A DNA stretch of 64,000 nucleotides, from NCBI RefSeq assembly GCF_039537505.1, contig NZ_BAABAQ010000009.1:1-64000 (forward strand). Reading direction: 5' to 3'. Positions 25,252 to 35,376 of the stretch are shown here, one piece after another. Source of the DNA: Streptosporangium oxazolinicum (lineage in GTDB: Bacteria > Actinomycetota > Actinomycetes > Streptosporangiales > Streptosporangiaceae). Each line of letters begins with the position of its first letter. Position 1 is the first letter of the stretch. The notes under the pieces were generated by a model. It saw nothing but the letters and a program-made list of their open reading frames with translations, did not search any database and was not told the origin of the DNA. A program made the position numbers and the translations under genes.

Positions 25252-25668
25252 TCAGAAGCGCTCGTGCAGGGCGGCCAGGCCGGGCACGAAGATCTGACGG
25301 ACGACGAACTCCTCCATCTGCGCCACGTCGTCGGCCCCGAAGACGGCCGACCACTCGGCGAACGCCCTCCCGCTGTCGGTGACGGGGGCGACGCGGTAGG
25401 ACGCCCGGTAGTCACGGACCGGCAGCGGGCTCTCCAGGATCGTGTACGTCGCCGAGCGCGAGGTGTCGTCGAGGGTGAGCAGCCGCTCCCTGAAGGTTCC
25501 GCCGGGGCCCTCCATCCTGCGTACCGCGCCCGGCCGGGAGTCCCCGCCGTCCTCGATCTCGCAACCGGTGATCCCCGGCAGCCACTCCGCCAGGTTGCCG
25601 AAATCCCTGAGGTACTCCCACACCTCGTCGGCGGAGGCGTTGATCACCGTGCTGGCGTACGCGGACAT
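25252..25668 (-). CDS. SRPBCC family protein (polyketide cyclase/dehydrase-like)
   Basis: 138 aa. The pattern ASTVINASADEVWEYLRDFGNLAEWLPGI is the typical opening of the START/Bet v 1-like fold, which forms a pocket for hydrophobic ligands. A C-terminal long helix (DVAQMEEFVVRQIFVPGLAALHERF) completes it. It lies 64 bp after the acyl-CoA dehydrogenase gene on the same strand, so the two may act on related lipids or polyketides. No catalytic residues are evident. Ligand unknown. Confidence 0.85.
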   Translation of the reverse strand: MSAYASTVINASADEVWEYLRDFGNLAEWLPGITGCEIEDGGDSRPGAVRRMEGPGGTFRERLLTLDDTSRSATYTILESPLPVRDYRASYRVAPVTDSGRAFAEWSAVFGADDVAQMEEFVVRQIFVPGLAALHERF

Positions 25669-25732
25669 CGGCCACTCCCCGTGTTGGTCTCGTCGCCGAG
25701 GGTCTGCCCGCGCGCGCCGCGCGGCAATCCGG

Positions 25733-26914
25733 TCAGAAGCTCCTGGGCAGCCCGAGCACCTGGGTGGCCAGGTAGTTGAGCAGGAGTTCCTCGGTGACGG
25801 GGGCGACCCTGCCGATGCGGGCGTCGGCGAGCAGGCGGGCCACCGGGTACTCCAGCGAGTAGGCCATGCCGCCGTGCGTCTGGAAGGCGTGGTCCGCCGC
25901 CTCCCACGCGGCCTGCGAGGCGGTCAGCTTGGCGATGTTGGCCTCAGTACCGCAGGGCAGTTGCCTGTCGAAGAGCCACGCGGCCTTGTAGAGCATCAGC
26001 CTGGCCAGCTCGATCTTGGCCTTCACCTGGGCGAGGGGGAAGGCGATGGCCTGGTTGGCGCCGATCGGGCGGCCGAAGACCTCGCGTTCCCCGGCGTACC
26101 GCACGGCCACCCGCAGCGCGACCTCGGCGCCGCCGAGCGCGGAGGCGGCCAGCAGGACGCGCTCGGGGTTGAGGATGTCCCACAGCACCAGCGCGCCCTG
26201 GTCGACCTCGCCGACGACGTTCCTCTCCGGGACGCGCAGGTCGTCGATGAAGACCGTGTTGGACGGGGTGGTGTTGGCGCCCATCTTCGGGATCGGCTGG
26301 AAGGACAGCTGCCCGGCGGCGACCGCCTCGGGGACGTTCACCAGCAGGACGGTCAGGCCGTTGGAGCGGGGCTTGGCCTCGGCGGCCGGGATGGTCCGGG
26401 TGACCAGGAGCATCCAGGTGGCGCGCTGCACGCCGGTGATCCAGATCTTCTGGCCCTTGACGACGAACTCGGCGCCGTCGCGGCGGGCGAAGGTGGAGAT
26501 GCCCAGGGCGTTGGACCCGGCGTCGGGCTCGGTCAGCGCGAAGCAGGTCTCCAGCTCGCCGGTGGCGAGCCGGGGCAGCAGCTCGTCGCGCTGCCATCGG
26601 CTGCCGTGCCTGGCCAGGGTCATGGCGCCGAACCCGGGGGTGAGCACGTAGGTGAACGCCGAGCCGCCGGCCGAACCGGAGGCCGACAGGGTCTCCGTGG
26701 CCACGGCGAGCTCCAGCAGGCCCTGCCCGCCGCCCCCGTACTCCTCGGGCACGGCCAGGCCGAGCCAGCCGCCCTTGGCCAGGTCCTGCCAGACCTCCTC
26801 CGGCCAGCGTTTCTCGCTCTCGCACCGCTGCCAGTAGTCCAGGTCGTAGCGCGCGCAGATGTCGCCGATGCCGCGCCGCACGGCGAGGGCGCTCTCGGGG
26901 AGGGTGAAGTCCAC
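25733..26914 (-). CDS. Acyl-CoA dehydrogenase
   Basis: 393 aa, full length. Shows the FAD signature CFALTEPDAGSNALG, KGQKIWITGVQRA, and the C-terminal QTHGGMAYSLEYPVARLLADARI. It would insert an alpha-beta double bond into an acyl-CoA and pass electrons to ETF. The catalytic Glu position is not clear by eye. The start is GTG 26914, with GGAG 9 bp upstream; the TTG at 26923 directly abuts that GGAG and is unlikely. The AT-rich stretch 26930-26960 probably holds its promoter. Chain-length preference is unknown. Confidence 0.92.
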   Translation of the reverse strand: MDFTLPESALAVRRGIGDICARYDLDYWQRCESEKRWPEEVWQDLAKGGWLGLAVPEEYGGGGQGLLELAVATETLSASGSAGGSAFTYVLTPGFGAMTLARHGSRWQRDELLPRLATGELETCFALTEPDAGSNALGISTFARRDGAEFVVKGQKIWITGVQRATWMLLVTRTIPAAEAKPRSNGLTVLLVNVPEAVAAGQLSFQPIPKMGANTTPSNTVFIDDLRVPERNVVGEVDQGALVLWDILNPERVLLAASALGGAEVALRVAVRYAGEREVFGRPIGANQAIAFPLAQVKAKIELARLMLYKAAWLFDRQLPCGTEANIAKLTASQAAWEAADHAFQTHGGMAYSLEYPVARLLADARIGRVAPVTEELLLNYLATQVLGLPRSF

Positions 26915-27011
26915 GTCGATCAACTCCGTTCTAGCTGCGTGCGCAATCGTAGAACGTAATTCGGTATCTCCGTGGATCCCCGTGGGTCCCTCTGGCCGAG
27001 GGCTCGTGGCG

Positions 27012-27608
27012 TCAGGCTTCCAGGCGGGGCCTGCGCGCGTGGTAGACGAAGGCCGGCGGCACGTTCCCCAGCACCGTCCGGCCCACGACGACCTCCTCGA
27101 AGGTGTCGATCAGGCGCTTTTTGAAGCGCCGCGCGGGAGGAAGGTGCTTGGCGAAGCTGTACGCGAAGGTGGTGAAGGCCGTCTGAGGGCCCATGATCGC
27201 GGTGACCGCGCCCAGCAGGCGTCCCTGTGTCTCCGCGGAGAACGCGGCCCAGGGGAGCCCGCTCACGATCGCGTCGGCCCTGGACAGGCCACGCTCCTGG
27301 AGCAGCCGCGGCAGCCGTGCCGCGTCGTCGACCACGACGTCCACCCCCGGGTTCCCGGCGGCGAGGAACTCGGCGAGCTTCGGGTTGATCTCGACGGCGA
27401 TGTGGTGCCCCCGGCCGCCCAACCGGCGCTGGATCTCCGCCGTGAACGCGCCCGTGCCGGGGCCGAGCTCGACGATGACCGGATCTCCCCGGTGGGGGAC
27501 CGGCGAGGCCACCGCCTCGGCGAGTCGCCGAGAGCTCGGCGCCACCGCCCCGACGGTGCCCGGCGAGCGGAGCCACTGCCCCAGGAAGAGCGCGGTGTCA
27601 TTGGTCAT
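27012..27608 (-). CDS. Class I SAM-dependent methyltransferase, phospholipid N-methyltransferase-like
   Basis: 198 aa from the ATG at 27608. Motif I is VIVELGPGTGAFT (about 44-56) and a motif IV-like region is ADAIVSGLPWAAFS. The arrangement and size resemble PmtA-type phosphatidylethanolamine methyltransferases and rRNA adenine dimethylases, with an N-terminal amphipathic helix (ALFLGQWLRSPGTVGAVAPSSRRLA) that could touch membranes. The C-terminal part has FKKRLIDTFEEVVVGRTVLGNVPPAFVYHARR, as in PmtA. Substrate is inferred, not shown. Confidence 0.8.
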   Translation of the reverse strand: MTNDTALFLGQWLRSPGTVGAVAPSSRRLAEAVASPVPHRGDPVIVELGPGTGAFTAEIQRRLGGRGHHIAVEINPKLAEFLAAGNPGVDVVVDDAARLPRLLQERGLSRADAIVSGLPWAAFSAETQGRLLGAVTAIMGPQTAFTTFAYSFAKHLPPARRFKKRLIDTFEEVVVGRTVLGNVPPAFVYHARRPRLEA

Positions 27609-27680
27609 GGTTTGAAGCGTAGAGGGTGTGCGGGGCCTGGAAGTACACCATCTGGCGGACCTTGACGGTCGTCCGGAGGT

Positions 27681-27809
27681 GGGATCCCCCAGCACTTCAG
27701 CTGGGACGTGCTCGGCACCCACGTGCCCAGCGGCCTCGCCCTGTTCGGACTGACCGTGGCGGTGCTCATCTGGGCGTGGTCACCCAGCGCCGCCGTACGC
27801 CGGTCCTGA
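27681..27809 (+). pseudogene. Remnant of a membrane protein gene (C-terminal fragment)
   Basis: 42 codons read GIPQHFSWDVLGTHVPS, then a hydrophobic helix GLALFGLTVAVLIWAWS, then a basic tail and TGA at 27807. There is no start codon: the frame is closed by TGA at 27663. In another frame just before it, WKYTIWRTLTVV also looks like part of a membrane protein start. Together they look like the two ends of a deleted gene. The rest of 27609-27964 shows no gene. The family was not recognised. Confidence 0.45.
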
Positions 27810-27964
27810 GGGGGGACCTCCTCGCCACCCGGCCCGCCGCCCGGTCCGGCCGCCACCGCGAGATCCCGGCGTGAGCGCGGGCCCGTGGGGCGCGGGAGGA
27901 CGGCGCGAAGGCGGTGCCCCCTGGCACCCCTTCGGACGACGTCCCTCCCGCGCCCCACGGGGCC

Positions 27965-29698
<1,734 letters not shown>

Positions 29699-29705
29699 CG
29701 CGCAA

Positions 29706-29793
29706 ACTCCCTTCGCCGGCATTATCCGGAGCAGGTTCTGGCGGTCGGCGGCTGTCTCAGCCGTCCTCTCAGCCCGGTTCCCCGGGCTCCCGC
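29706..29793 (-). ncRNA. TPP riboswitch (THI element) controlling thiC
   Basis: On the minus strand: GGGAG, a P3-type stem CCCGGGG/CCGGG, CTGAGAG, a second stem GACGGCTG/CAGCCGCC, then ACCGCCAGAACCTG, CTCCGGATAATGCCGG and AGGGAG. CTGAGA, ACCTG and GGATAATGCC are the hallmark TPP-binding elements. The 3' GGGAG is also the best ribosome site for thiC, so ligand binding could directly block translation. No separate terminator is visible between aptamer and start codon. Confidence 0.93.
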
Positions 29794-29897
29794 GTTGGTT
29801 GAGCCGAACGATAGCGCGTCTCTCCCGCGTCCACCATCCACCCGGCCGCACTGGACGCAGTAGTGTCACCATCAGGTACGGGGAGGGAGACCAGCCG

Positions 29898-30494
29898 GTG
29901 AGTCCGGAAGCATCGGGAGCCGAAGATCGAATTTGGACGGTTCCCAACGCGCTGAGCCTGGCCAGGCTCCTGGGGGTGCCGGTCTTCCTCTGGCTGGTGC
30001 TGGGGCCGAAGGCCGACGGCTGGGCCGTCGCCCTGCTGATGCTGGCCGGGTTCTCCGACTGGCTCGACGGCAAGATCGCCCGCGCGTGGAACCAGACCAG
30101 CAGGCTCGGCCGCCTGCTCGACCCGCTGGCCGACCGGCTCTACATCCTGGCCACCCTGTTCGGCCTCGCCATGCGCGAGATCATCCCCTGGTGGCTGGCG
30201 CTGGCCATCCCGCTGCGCGACGTGATGCTGCTGGGCATCCCGATCATCCTGCGCCGCCTCGGGTACGGTCCCGCGCTGCCCGTGCACTTCCTCGGCAAGG
30301 CCGCCACCGCCAACCTGCTCTACGCCTTCCCGCTGCTCTTCCTGGCCCACCACCCCTCCTGGTACGCCGAGGGGGCCGGGATCGTCGGCTGGTCCCTGGC
30401 CATCTGGGGCACAGGACTGTACTGGTGGTCCGGAGTGCTGTATTGGGTACAGGTGCGTCAGCTGACAAGCGAGGCCAAACGCCTGAAGAGGTGA
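29898..30494 (+). CDS. CDP-alcohol phosphatidyltransferase
   Basis: 198 aa integral membrane enzyme with about six helices. The catalytic motif is complete in SDWLDGKIARAWNQTSRLG and LLDPLADRL (DxxDGxxAR, then GxxxDxxxD). It would transfer a phosphatidyl group from CDP-diacylglycerol to an alcohol such as glycerol phosphate, inositol phosphate or another phosphatidyl lipid. The GTG at 29898 follows GGGAGGGAG. It ends 3 bp before the sugar nucleotidyltransferase and is likely in one operon with it; the same order occurs in Streptomyces. The acceptor alcohol is not certain. Confidence 0.9.
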   Translation: MSPEASGAEDRIWTVPNALSLARLLGVPVFLWLVLGPKADGWAVALLMLAGFSDWLDGKIARAWNQTSRLGRLLDPLADRLYILATLFGLAMREIIPWWLALAIPLRDVMLLGIPIILRRLGYGPALPVHFLGKAATANLLYAFPLLFLAHHPSWYAEGAGIVGWSLAIWGTGLYWWSGVLYWVQVRQLTSEAKRLKR

Positions 30495-30497
30495 TCC

Positions 30498-32999
30498 GTG
30501 AAGGCCGTCGTCATGGCGGGCGGGGAGGGGACACGGCTCCGGCCGATGACCGCGAACCAGCCCAAGCCCCTCCTACCCGTGATCAATCGGCCGATCATGG
30601 AGCATGTGCTTCGCCTCCTGAAACGGCACGGCTTCACCGAGACGGTGGTCACCGTGCAGTTCCTGGCCGCCCTGGTCCGCAACTACTTCGGCGACGGCGA
30701 CGAGCTCGGCATGAGCCTGCACTACGCCACCGAGGACACGCCGCTCGGCACCGCGGGCAGCGTCAAGAACGCCGCCGACCGGCTCCGCGACGACCGCTTC
30801 CTGGTCATCTCCGGCGACGCGCTGACCGACATCGACCTGACCGACATGATCCGCTTCCACCGCGAGAACGGGGCGATGGTCACGATCGGGCTCAAGCGCG
30901 TCCCCAACCCGCTGGAGTTCGGCATCGTCATCGTCGACGACCAGGGCAGGGTGGAGCGCTTCCTGGAGAAGCCGACCTGGGGCCAGGTCTTCTCCGACAC
31001 CGCCAACACCGGCATCTACGTGATGGAGCCCGAGGTCCTCGACGAGATCGCGGCGGGGGAGTCCGTCGACTGGTCGGGTGACGTCTTCCCGAGACTGCTG
31101 GAGCGCGGCGCCCCGCTGTACGGCTACGTGGCCGACGGCTACTGGGAGGACGTCGGCACCCACGAGAGCTACCTCAAGGCCCAGGCCGACGTCCTGTCGG
31201 GGCGGGTCAAGGTCGACATCGACGCCTTCGAGGTCTCGCCGGGCATCTGGGTGGCGGAGGGGGCCTCGGTCGACGCCGACGCCGTCCTCAAGGGCCCCCT
31301 CTACATCGGCGACTACGCCAAGGTCGAGGCGGGTGCCGAGCTGCGCGAGTACACCGTGCTGGGCAGCAACGCGGTGGTCAGGGAGGGGGCCTTCCTGCAC
31401 CGCGCGGTCGTCCACGACAACGTCTACGTCGGGCCCAGCGCCCACCTGCGCGGCTGCGTGATCGGCAAGAACACCGACCTGATGACGGCCGCCAGGGTCG
31501 AGGAGGGCGCCGTCGTCGGGGACGAGTGCATCATCGAGGCCGAGGCGTACCTCTCCTCCGGCGTCAAGATCTACCCGTTCAAGACCATCGAGGCGGGGGC
31601 GGTGATCAACAACAGCGTCATCTGGGAGCCGCGCGCCCAGCGCAACCTGTTCGGCCCCCGGGGGGTCTCGGGGCTGGTCAACGTGGAGATCACCCCCGAG
31701 CTGTGCGTACGGCTGGCCAGCGCCTACGCCACCACCCTGAAGAAGGGCGCCTCGGTCATCACCTCCCGCGACTCCTCCCGCGCCGCGCGGGCGCTGAAGC
31801 GGGCCGTGATCAGCGCCCTGAACGCCAGCGCGATCAACGTGCTCGACCTGGAGGCATCCCCGCTCCCGGTGGCCCGCTTCCACACCGCCAGGGAGAACGC
31901 CGTCGGCGGCATCGCGCTGCGCACCACCCCCGGCGACCCGCAGAGCGTCGACATCGTCTTCATGGACGAGCACGGCGCGGACCTGTCACCGGCGGCCCAG
32001 CGCAAGCTGGACCGGGTCTTCTCCCGCCAGGAGTTCCGCCGCGCCTTCCCCGGGGAGATCGCCGAGCTGAGCTTCCCCGCCAGGGCGGTGGAGGACTACA
32101 CGCACGAGCTGCTGCGCCTGATCGACATCAGCGGGGTGCGCGACGCCGACATGAAGGTCGTGGTCGACTGCGCCGGAGGCACCTCCTCCCTGGTGCTTCC
32201 CAGCCTGCTGGGCCGGGTCGGGGTGGACGTGCTGACCGTCAACAACCGGCTGGACGACGCCTCGCCCACCGAGACCCTCGCCGAGCGCCGCCGCGACCTG
32301 CAGCGCCTGTCGGAGCTCGTCAGCTCCTCCAGGGCGGCCTTCGGGGTCCGCTTCGACCCGGTGGGGGAGCGGGTCGCGCTGGTGGACGAGATGGGCCAGC
32401 TGATCAGCGAGGAGCGCGCCCTGCTGGTGGTGCTGGACCTGGTCGCCGCCGAGCGGCGCGGCGGCAGGGTGGCGCTGCCGGTCACCACCACCCGGGTGGC
32501 CGAGCAGGTCTGCCGCTTCCACGGCGTCCAGGCCGAGTGGACCTCCACCGCGATCGACGCGCTCACCGCCGCCGCCAGGGGGCCGGAGACGATCTTCGCG
32601 GCCGACGGGCGCGGCGGTTTCATCGTGCCCGAGTTCGGGCCCACGGTGGACGGCCTGGCGGTGTTCCTGCGCCTGCTGGGCCTGGTCGCCAGGACCCGCC
32701 TCTCGCTCAGCCAGATCGACGCCAGGATCCCCGAGGCGAAGCTGCTGCGCCGGACGGTGCCGACCCCGTGGGCGGCGAAGGGCGCCGTGATGCGCTCGGT
32801 CATCGAGGCCGCCGAACACTACCGCATCGACACCACCGACGGGGTCCGGGTCGTCGCCGAGGACGGCAGCTGGGCCCTGGTGCTGCCCGACCCGACGGAG
32901 GCGGTCACCCACCTGTGGGCCGAGGGGTTCGACGTCGACTCCGCGCAGACCCTGATCGAGCACTGGGCGCGGGTGGTCGAGGAGGCCGCGGGTGGCTGA
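30498..32999 (+). CDS. Two-domain sugar-phosphate nucleotidyltransferase with phosphomannomutase-like C-terminus
   Basis: 833 aa. Residues 1-235 are the nucleotidyltransferase (AVVMAGGEGTRLRPMT, then PKPLLPV, SGDALTDIDL). Residues 255-385 are left-handed beta-helix hexapeptide repeats. Residues 400-833 resemble phosphoglucomutase/phosphomannomutase (VVVDCAGGTSSLVLPSLLG). The family active-site Ser loop (TASHNP) is not visible; the matching place reads ALRTTPGDPQ, so the mutase part is probably inactive or regulatory. Actinobacterial relatives are annotated as mannose-1-phosphate guanyltransferases feeding GDP-mannose for cell-wall lipoglycans. GDP-mannose is inferred. Confidence 0.88.
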   Translation: MKAVVMAGGEGTRLRPMTANQPKPLLPVINRPIMEHVLRLLKRHGFTETVVTVQFLAALVRNYFGDGDELGMSLHYATEDTPLGTAGSVKNAADRLRDDRFLVISGDALTDIDLTDMIRFHRENGAMVTIGLKRVPNPLEFGIVIVDDQGRVERFLEKPTWGQVFSDTANTGIYVMEPEVLDEIAAGESVDWSGDVFPRLLERGAPLYGYVADGYWEDVGTHESYLKAQADVLSGRVKVDIDAFEVSPGIWVAEGASVDADAVLKGPLYIGDYAKVEAGAELREYTVLGSNAVVREGAFLHRAVVHDNVYVGPSAHLRGCVIGKNTDLMTAARVEEGAVVGDECIIEAEAYLSSGVKIYPFKTIEAGAVINNSVIWEPRAQRNLFGPRGVSGLVNVEITPELCVRLASAYATTLKKGASVITSRDSSRAARALKRAVISALNASAINVLDLEASPLPVARFHTARENAVGGIALRTTPGDPQSVDIVFMDEHGADLSPAAQRKLDRVFSRQEFRRAFPGEIAELSFPARAVEDYTHELLRLIDISGVRDADMKVVVDCAGGTSSLVLPSLLGRVGVDVLTVNNRLDDASPTETLAERRRDLQRLSELVSSSRAAFGVRFDPVGERVALVDEMGQLISEERALLVVLDLVAAERRGGRVALPVTTTRVAEQVCRFHGVQAEWTSTAIDALTAAARGPETIFAADGRGGFIVPEFGPTVDGLAVFLRLLGLVARTRLSLSQIDARIPEAKLLRRTVPTPWAAKGAVMRSVIEAAEHYRIDTTDGVRVVAEDGSWALVLPDPTEAVTHLWAEGFDVDSAQTLIEHWARVVEEAAGG

Positions 33000-33115
33000 C
33001 GGGTCCGCCGGGGTTGGCCGGAAGTGGCCGTGGGCGGCTGGCGGGTTCGTCGGGGTTGGCCGGAAGCGGTTGGGACCGGCCGGTCGAGGGGGCCGTGGGC
33101 GGCCGACGGGCCGGT

Positions 33116-33165
33116 CGGGACTGACTTGGGACTGGTTGGGACCGTTTGGGACCGGTTGTGCCTGG
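33116..33165. repeat. 10-bp tandem repeat (TTGGGACYGK)
   Basis: TCGGGACTGA, then TTGGGACTGG, TTGGGACCGT, TTGGGACCGG and TTGTGCCTGG: about five imperfect copies starting with the degenerate first unit at 33116. One further unit-like TTGGGACCGG occurs at 33070. No function is evident. Confidence 0.65.
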
Positions 33166-33361
33166 GGCGGGGAAAGGGCGTGGGCGAGGGGTGCGGGCCG
33201 GGCGAAGGGGGGCCGGAACGAGGCTCCGGGCCGGGCGGAGAGGCGCCGGGAGGCAGGCTCCGGGCCGAGCGGTTGCGACAAACACAGCGCGGCGCCATGG
33301 ACCGGAGACAGTGCCCCACTGTAACTTTGTCACCGACCGTACCCGCGGTTCAGCGTCAACC

Positions 33362-33390
33362 TTGACCTTCGCGCCTCATCACTGTATGTT
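33362..33390 (+). promoter_or_regulatory. Promoter of the garA operon
   Basis: TTGACC (33362-33367), 17 bp, TATGTT (33385-33390), a strong housekeeping sigma-type match. Transcription would start near 33397, leaving a leader of about 95 nt before the garA start codon. Confidence 0.7.
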
Positions 33391-33492
33391 GCGGCATTCG
33401 CAGTCCGAGAAAACCCTTGAGAAGCGAAGAAGCGAGGCGCGCATCACTGAGCACCGTTGCCGCGTCTTCGCGGTAGGAGGCCGAGCCGATCG

Positions 33493-34005
33493 ATGCCGAG
33501 CGTCTACTGCACGCAGTGCGGTCATGCCAACCCTGAGGATGCCCGTTTCTGTTCACGATGCGGGTCGCCGCTTACCAAAGCCGAGACCCCCGGAGACAGC
33601 ACATCGACGATCTCCCTCTCCGGGATCGAGGCCTACGAGGCGGAGACAGGTGAGACGCTTCTCGCCGAACGGCAGGCCGTCGAGCAGTTGCCACCGGGCA
33701 CCGCGCTGCTGGTGGCGATGCGCGGTCCCAACGCCGGCAGCCGGTTCCTGCTCGACAGTGATCTCACCACCGTGGGCCGCCACCCCGAGAGTGACATCTT
33801 CCTCGACGACATCACGGTCTCGCGCCGTCACGTGGAGTTCTACCGGCGCGGCGGCGGGGTCTTCACCGTCCGCGACGTCGGCAGCCTGAACGGCACGTAC
33901 GTGAACCGCGAGCGCATCGAGGAGGTTCCGCTGTACGGCGGGGACGAGGTGCAGATCGGCAAGTTCCGCCTCGTCTTCCTCACCCGCGGCGCCGCTGGAG
34001 GATGA
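33493..34005 (+). CDS. garA: FHA-domain protein GarA with N-terminal zinc ribbon
   Basis: 170 aa. Residues 5-28 are a zinc ribbon (CTQCGHANPEDARFCSRCG). A Thr/Ser-rich segment (TSTISLSGIEAYEAETGET) follows, where mycobacterial GarA is phosphorylated by PknB/PknG. Residues 70-160 are the FHA domain: TVGRHPESDI, TVSRRHVEF, VGSLNGTYVNRERIE. GarA switches carbon flux at 2-oxoglutarate by binding glutamate and oxoglutarate enzymes. The mycobacterial form lacks this zinc ribbon; zinc-ribbon versions are common in other actinomycetes. AGGAGG lies 13 bp upstream. It overlaps ftsR by 4 bp. Confidence 0.92.
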   Translation: MPSVYCTQCGHANPEDARFCSRCGSPLTKAETPGDSTSTISLSGIEAYEAETGETLLAERQAVEQLPPGTALLVAMRGPNAGSRFLLDSDLTTVGRHPESDIFLDDITVSRRHVEFYRRGGGVFTVRDVGSLNGTYVNRERIEEVPLYGGDEVQIGKFRLVFLTRGAAGG

Positions 34006-34682
34006 TGAGCTCGCAGGCCGCTCGTGCGCACATGAGCATCGGGGAGGTGCTCGCCCTCCTGCAGGGCGAGTTCCCCGATGTCAGCATCTCCAAGATTCGT
34101 TTCCTGGAGGGCGAGGGGTTGATCGAGCCGGAACGCAGTCCCTCCGGTTATCGCAAGTTCTCCTACGCCGACGTCGAGCGGCTTCGTTACATCCTCAGCG
34201 AGCAGCGTGACCGCTACCTGCCGCTGCGAGTGATCAAGGACCACCTGGAGGCGGCCGACCGCGAGGAGCGTCCGGCCGCCCGGCCGCGCGCCGTTCCCGA
34301 CGACGCGCCCCCCGAGATCCGGCTCACCCGCGAGGAGCTGATCGCCGCCGCCGAGCTCGACGAGGAGACCCTCGCCGAGCTGGAGGACTACGGCCTGCTG
34401 GCCGCCGTGGCCCGCTACTACGACGCCGAGGCGCTGGCCGTGGCCCGCAGCGTCGGAGCGCTGGCCGCCTTCGGCCTGCGCGCCCGCCACCTGCGAGCGG
34501 TCAAGGCCGCGGCCGAGCGCGAGGCGGGCCTGGTGGAGCAGGCCGTCGCCCCGCTGCTGCGCCGCCGCGGACCGGGCGCGATCGACCAGGCCGACGAGAC
34601 GGCGAGGGAGATTTCCGGCCTGCTGCTGGAATTGCACGCCTCGCTGCTGCGTTCCGGCGTCCGTGGGGCCCTGGGCCGGTGA
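34002..34682 (+). CDS. ftsR: MerR family regulator FtsR
   Basis: 226 aa. Residues 10-80 form a winged helix of MerR type (MSIGEVLALLQGEFPDVSIS, FLEGEGLIEPERSPSGYRKF). The C-terminal 110 residues are helical and conserved in the actinobacterial family of Corynebacterium FtsR (Rv1828 in M. tuberculosis), an activator of ftsZ. Position between garA and the nuclease gene is the same as in mycobacteria. ATG 34002 and 34005 both lie close to GGAGG, and overlap with garA implies translational coupling. No metal-binding Cys cluster is seen. Confidence 0.92.
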   Translation: MMSSQAARAHMSIGEVLALLQGEFPDVSISKIRFLEGEGLIEPERSPSGYRKFSYADVERLRYILSEQRDRYLPLRVIKDHLEAADREERPAARPRAVPDDAPPEIRLTREELIAAAELDEETLAELEDYGLLAAVARYYDAEALAVARSVGALAAFGLRARHLRAVKAAAEREAGLVEQAVAPLLRRRGPGAIDQADETAREISGLLLELHASLLRSGVRGALGR

Positions 34683-34695
34683 GAACCTGACCAGG

Positions 34696-34715
34696 CACTC
34701 GTACCCCCACGAGTG
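34696..34715. promoter_or_regulatory. Inverted repeat before the nuclease gene, possible FtsR/MerR site
   Basis: CACTCGT-ACCCCC-ACGAGTG, a perfect 7-bp arm repeat with a 6-base spacer, 14 bp after the ftsR stop and followed at once by TTACGTT, a possible -10 element. A dimeric MerR-type protein bound just upstream of a -10 box is plausible. Which protein binds is unknown. Confidence 0.5.
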
Positions 34716-34761
34716 TTACGTTGAACAAACCGGTCGGAATCCAGCGAAGACGGAGCAGCCC

Positions 34762-35232
34762 GTGTTGCAGATGGAGGTCGTGGGCGTTCGAGTTGAGATG
34801 CCCTCCAACCAGCCGATCGTCTTGCTGAAAGAGACGCATGGGGAGCGTTACCTACCTATCTGGATCGGCATGACGGAGGCCACGGCGATCGCCATGGCCC
34901 AGGCCGAGGAGCCACCACCCCGGCCGCTCACCCATGACCTGTTCCGCGACGTGCTCGAAGGGCTCGGGGTCCGGCTGAGCACGGTCAACATCGTCGCCCT
35001 GCGCGACGGCATCTTCTTCGCCGATCTCGTGTTCTCCAACGGGGTGGAGGTGAGCGCGCGTCCCTCGGACTCGATCGCCTTGGCACTTCGCACCGGCGCA
35101 CGTATCTTCGCGAGTGAGGATGTGGTCAGGGAGGCGGGGGTGATCATCCCCGACGACCAGGAGGACGAGGTGGAGAAGTTCAGGGAGTTCCTTGACACGA
35201 TCACGCCCGAGGACTTCGGCCGCGCGGGGTAG
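34762..35232 (+). CDS. Bifunctional nuclease family protein (DUF151)
   Basis: 156 aa. The conserved core VGVRVEMPSNQPIVLLKETHGERYLPIWIG, then LTHDLFRDVLEGLG and SARPSDSIALALRTGA identify the DUF151/bifunctional nuclease family, for which DNase and RNase activity was reported in a plant member and a structure exists from Thermotoga (written here as short blocks). M. tuberculosis Rv1829 is the ortholog by position. The start GTG 34762 follows CGGAG by 6 bp; TTG 34765 is possible. Its cellular role in actinobacteria is not established. Confidence 0.9.
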   Translation: MLQMEVVGVRVEMPSNQPIVLLKETHGERYLPIWIGMTEATAIAMAQAEEPPPRPLTHDLFRDVLEGLGVRLSTVNIVALRDGIFFADLVFSNGVEVSARPSDSIALALRTGARIFASEDVVREAGVIIPDDQEDEVEKFREFLDTITPEDFGRAG

Positions 35233-35276
35233 GAATTTCGGTGCATTTACGCTTCACGACGCGCCGAGTAGGGTCG

Positions 35277-35305
35277 TTGACTGGACTTGGCCCCAGTCCT
35301 ACGGT
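35277..35305 (+). promoter_or_regulatory. Promoter of the second MerR gene
   Basis: TTGACT (35277-35282), 17 bp, TACGGT (35300-35305). A start near 35312 leaves a leader of about 65 nt before the GTG at 35377. Confidence 0.6.
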
Positions 35306-35376
35306 GCAAGTGAAACCCGTGGTCGTGCGTAAACCCCCAGATCAGGCCGTGGGATGAGAGAAAGCCGGAGGTCCGC

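Larger units (their letters stand above)
33000..33492. other. Intergenic region with tandem repeats and the garA promoter
   Basis: 493 bp. The left part (33000-33290) is extremely G-rich on the plus strand. It repeats GGGGTTGGCCGGAAG twice (about 33010 and 33053) and contains a 10-bp tandem array at 33116-33165. All open frames there look like low-complexity artefacts. The right part becomes AT-richer and holds the garA promoter. Confidence 0.5.

Noticed and set aside
29699..30073. N-terminal extension of ThiC
   Set aside because: It passes through the TPP riboswitch and adds unrelated residues.
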